A stretch of DNA of 20,301 bases from Candidatus Peregrinibacteria bacterium CG_4_10_14_0_2_um_filter_43_11 (GTDB taxonomy: Bacteria; Patescibacteriota; Gracilibacteria; UM-FILTER-43-11), in contig PFOK01000098.1 of the NCBI GenBank assembly GCA_002792495.1, forward strand, positions 1 to 20,301. Direction: 5' to 3'. This document shows, in pieces, positions 20,044 through 20,301 of the stretch. Position 1 is the first letter of the stretch, and each line of letters opens with the position of its first letter. Made by a program: the position numbers and the translations under genes. The notes beneath the pieces were generated by a model. The model saw only the letters and a list, made by a program, of their open reading frames with translations. It did not search any database and was not told where the DNA came from.

Positions 20044-20301
20044 TTTCATCGCGTTTTCTCTTACCGCTACTCTTTTGATCAGCGGTTCTCCTTTAGTGTA
20101 TGCCAACCTCCCCGCGGACAAGGAATACAAGTTTTACTATTACCTGCACGACAACCTTGGCGGAATACAAAGTGTGCTCGATGATAAAGGCAATGTGGTT
20201 TGTACCAACGATTATTTGCCTTACGGCGAAGAACGGAACGGGGATTGCATGAACAAAGACGAAGAGGATTACGGATTTACGGGAAAAGAAAAAGATGAAG
20301 A
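20006..20301 (+). CDS. Secreted RHS repeat-associated core protein, 3' end outside the window
   Basis: The first 98 residues are visible and the frame is open at the window edge. A signal peptide fits residues 1-33: basic start MRLRFISK, hydrophobic core, and cleavage after VYA. Immediately after it comes the RHS core pattern: YKFYYLHDNLGGIQSVLDDKG, then YLPYGEERN, then YGFTGKEKDE. In typical RHS/YD proteins this core comes after hundreds of residues of YD repeats that build a shell around a C-terminal toxin or effector. Here those repeats are missing, so this is either a minimal RHS core protein or a truncated cassette. The downstream variable tip is not in view. The in-frame ATG at 19946 would add 20 residues that partly repeat the signal sequence; 20006 gives the cleaner signal peptide. 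Confidence 0.8.
   Translation, partial: MRLRFISKAVLPRFIAFSLTATLLISGSPLVYANLPADKEYKFYYYLHDNLGGIQSVLDDKGNVVCTNDYLPYGEERNGDCMNKDEEDYGFTGKEKDE

Overview
The window looks like a chromosomal segment of a Patescibacteria/CPR-type bacterium, perhaps near Peregrinibacteria; this is inference from gene style and no marker was searched. Supporting signs are a Mur ligase of the MurF type that lacks the usual N-terminal domain, a very large secreted lamin-tail-domain (LTD) protein, an RHS-core protein, and gene starts that lack a Shine-Dalgarno sequence and sit just downstream of good promoters. The genetic code is standard: cca and the LTD gene both end in TGA at sensible places, so the UGA=Gly code of Gracilibacteria/Absconditabacteria does not apply. 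No tRNA, rRNA, CRISPR array or transposase was seen.

Layout. 76-1563 (-) M17 leucyl aminopeptidase. 1605-1860 repeat-rich gap. 1875-3197 (+) CCA-adding enzyme. 3198-3581 tandem and hairpin repeats. 3582-4946 (-) murA, sharing a compact divergent promoter region with 5027-6034 (+), a PrsW-like membrane protease. 6048-6197 is a ten-unit 15-bp minisatellite in which a 6-bp block flips orientation. 6209-7489 (-) MurF-type ligase. 7539-7738 more repeats. 7859-8794 (+) Na+/Ca2+ exchanger. 9108-9350 and 9480-11096 (+) are two unrecognised genes, each with its own near-consensus promoter. 11106-15731 (-) is a 1541-residue secreted protein with about six LTDs, a PKD domain and an intact thermonuclease domain, preceded by a ~170-nt leader that can fold. 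16155-19751 (+) is dnaE. 20006 to the edge (+) is the start of a secreted RHS-core protein whose start region is duplicated in tandem (60 bp x 2).

How the genes relate. Several are housekeeping: peptidoglycan precursor synthesis (murA, murF), tRNA 3'-end maturation (cca), replication (dnaE) and peptide turnover (pepA). Others act at the membrane or surface: the PrsW-like protease, the exchanger, the LTD/nuclease protein and the RHS protein. The genes are mostly single transcription units on alternating strands, not one operon.

The strongest unusual signal is a family of about eleven short palindromic elements with a GTAG-like head, resembling REP sequences. Three lie between genes. Eight lie inside the LTD/nuclease gene, all in the same orientation and reading frame, where they encode an eight-residue peptide of the type VGTQDLAS. 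This recalls the in-frame Rickettsia palindromic elements, but in a different organism and with a different sequence.
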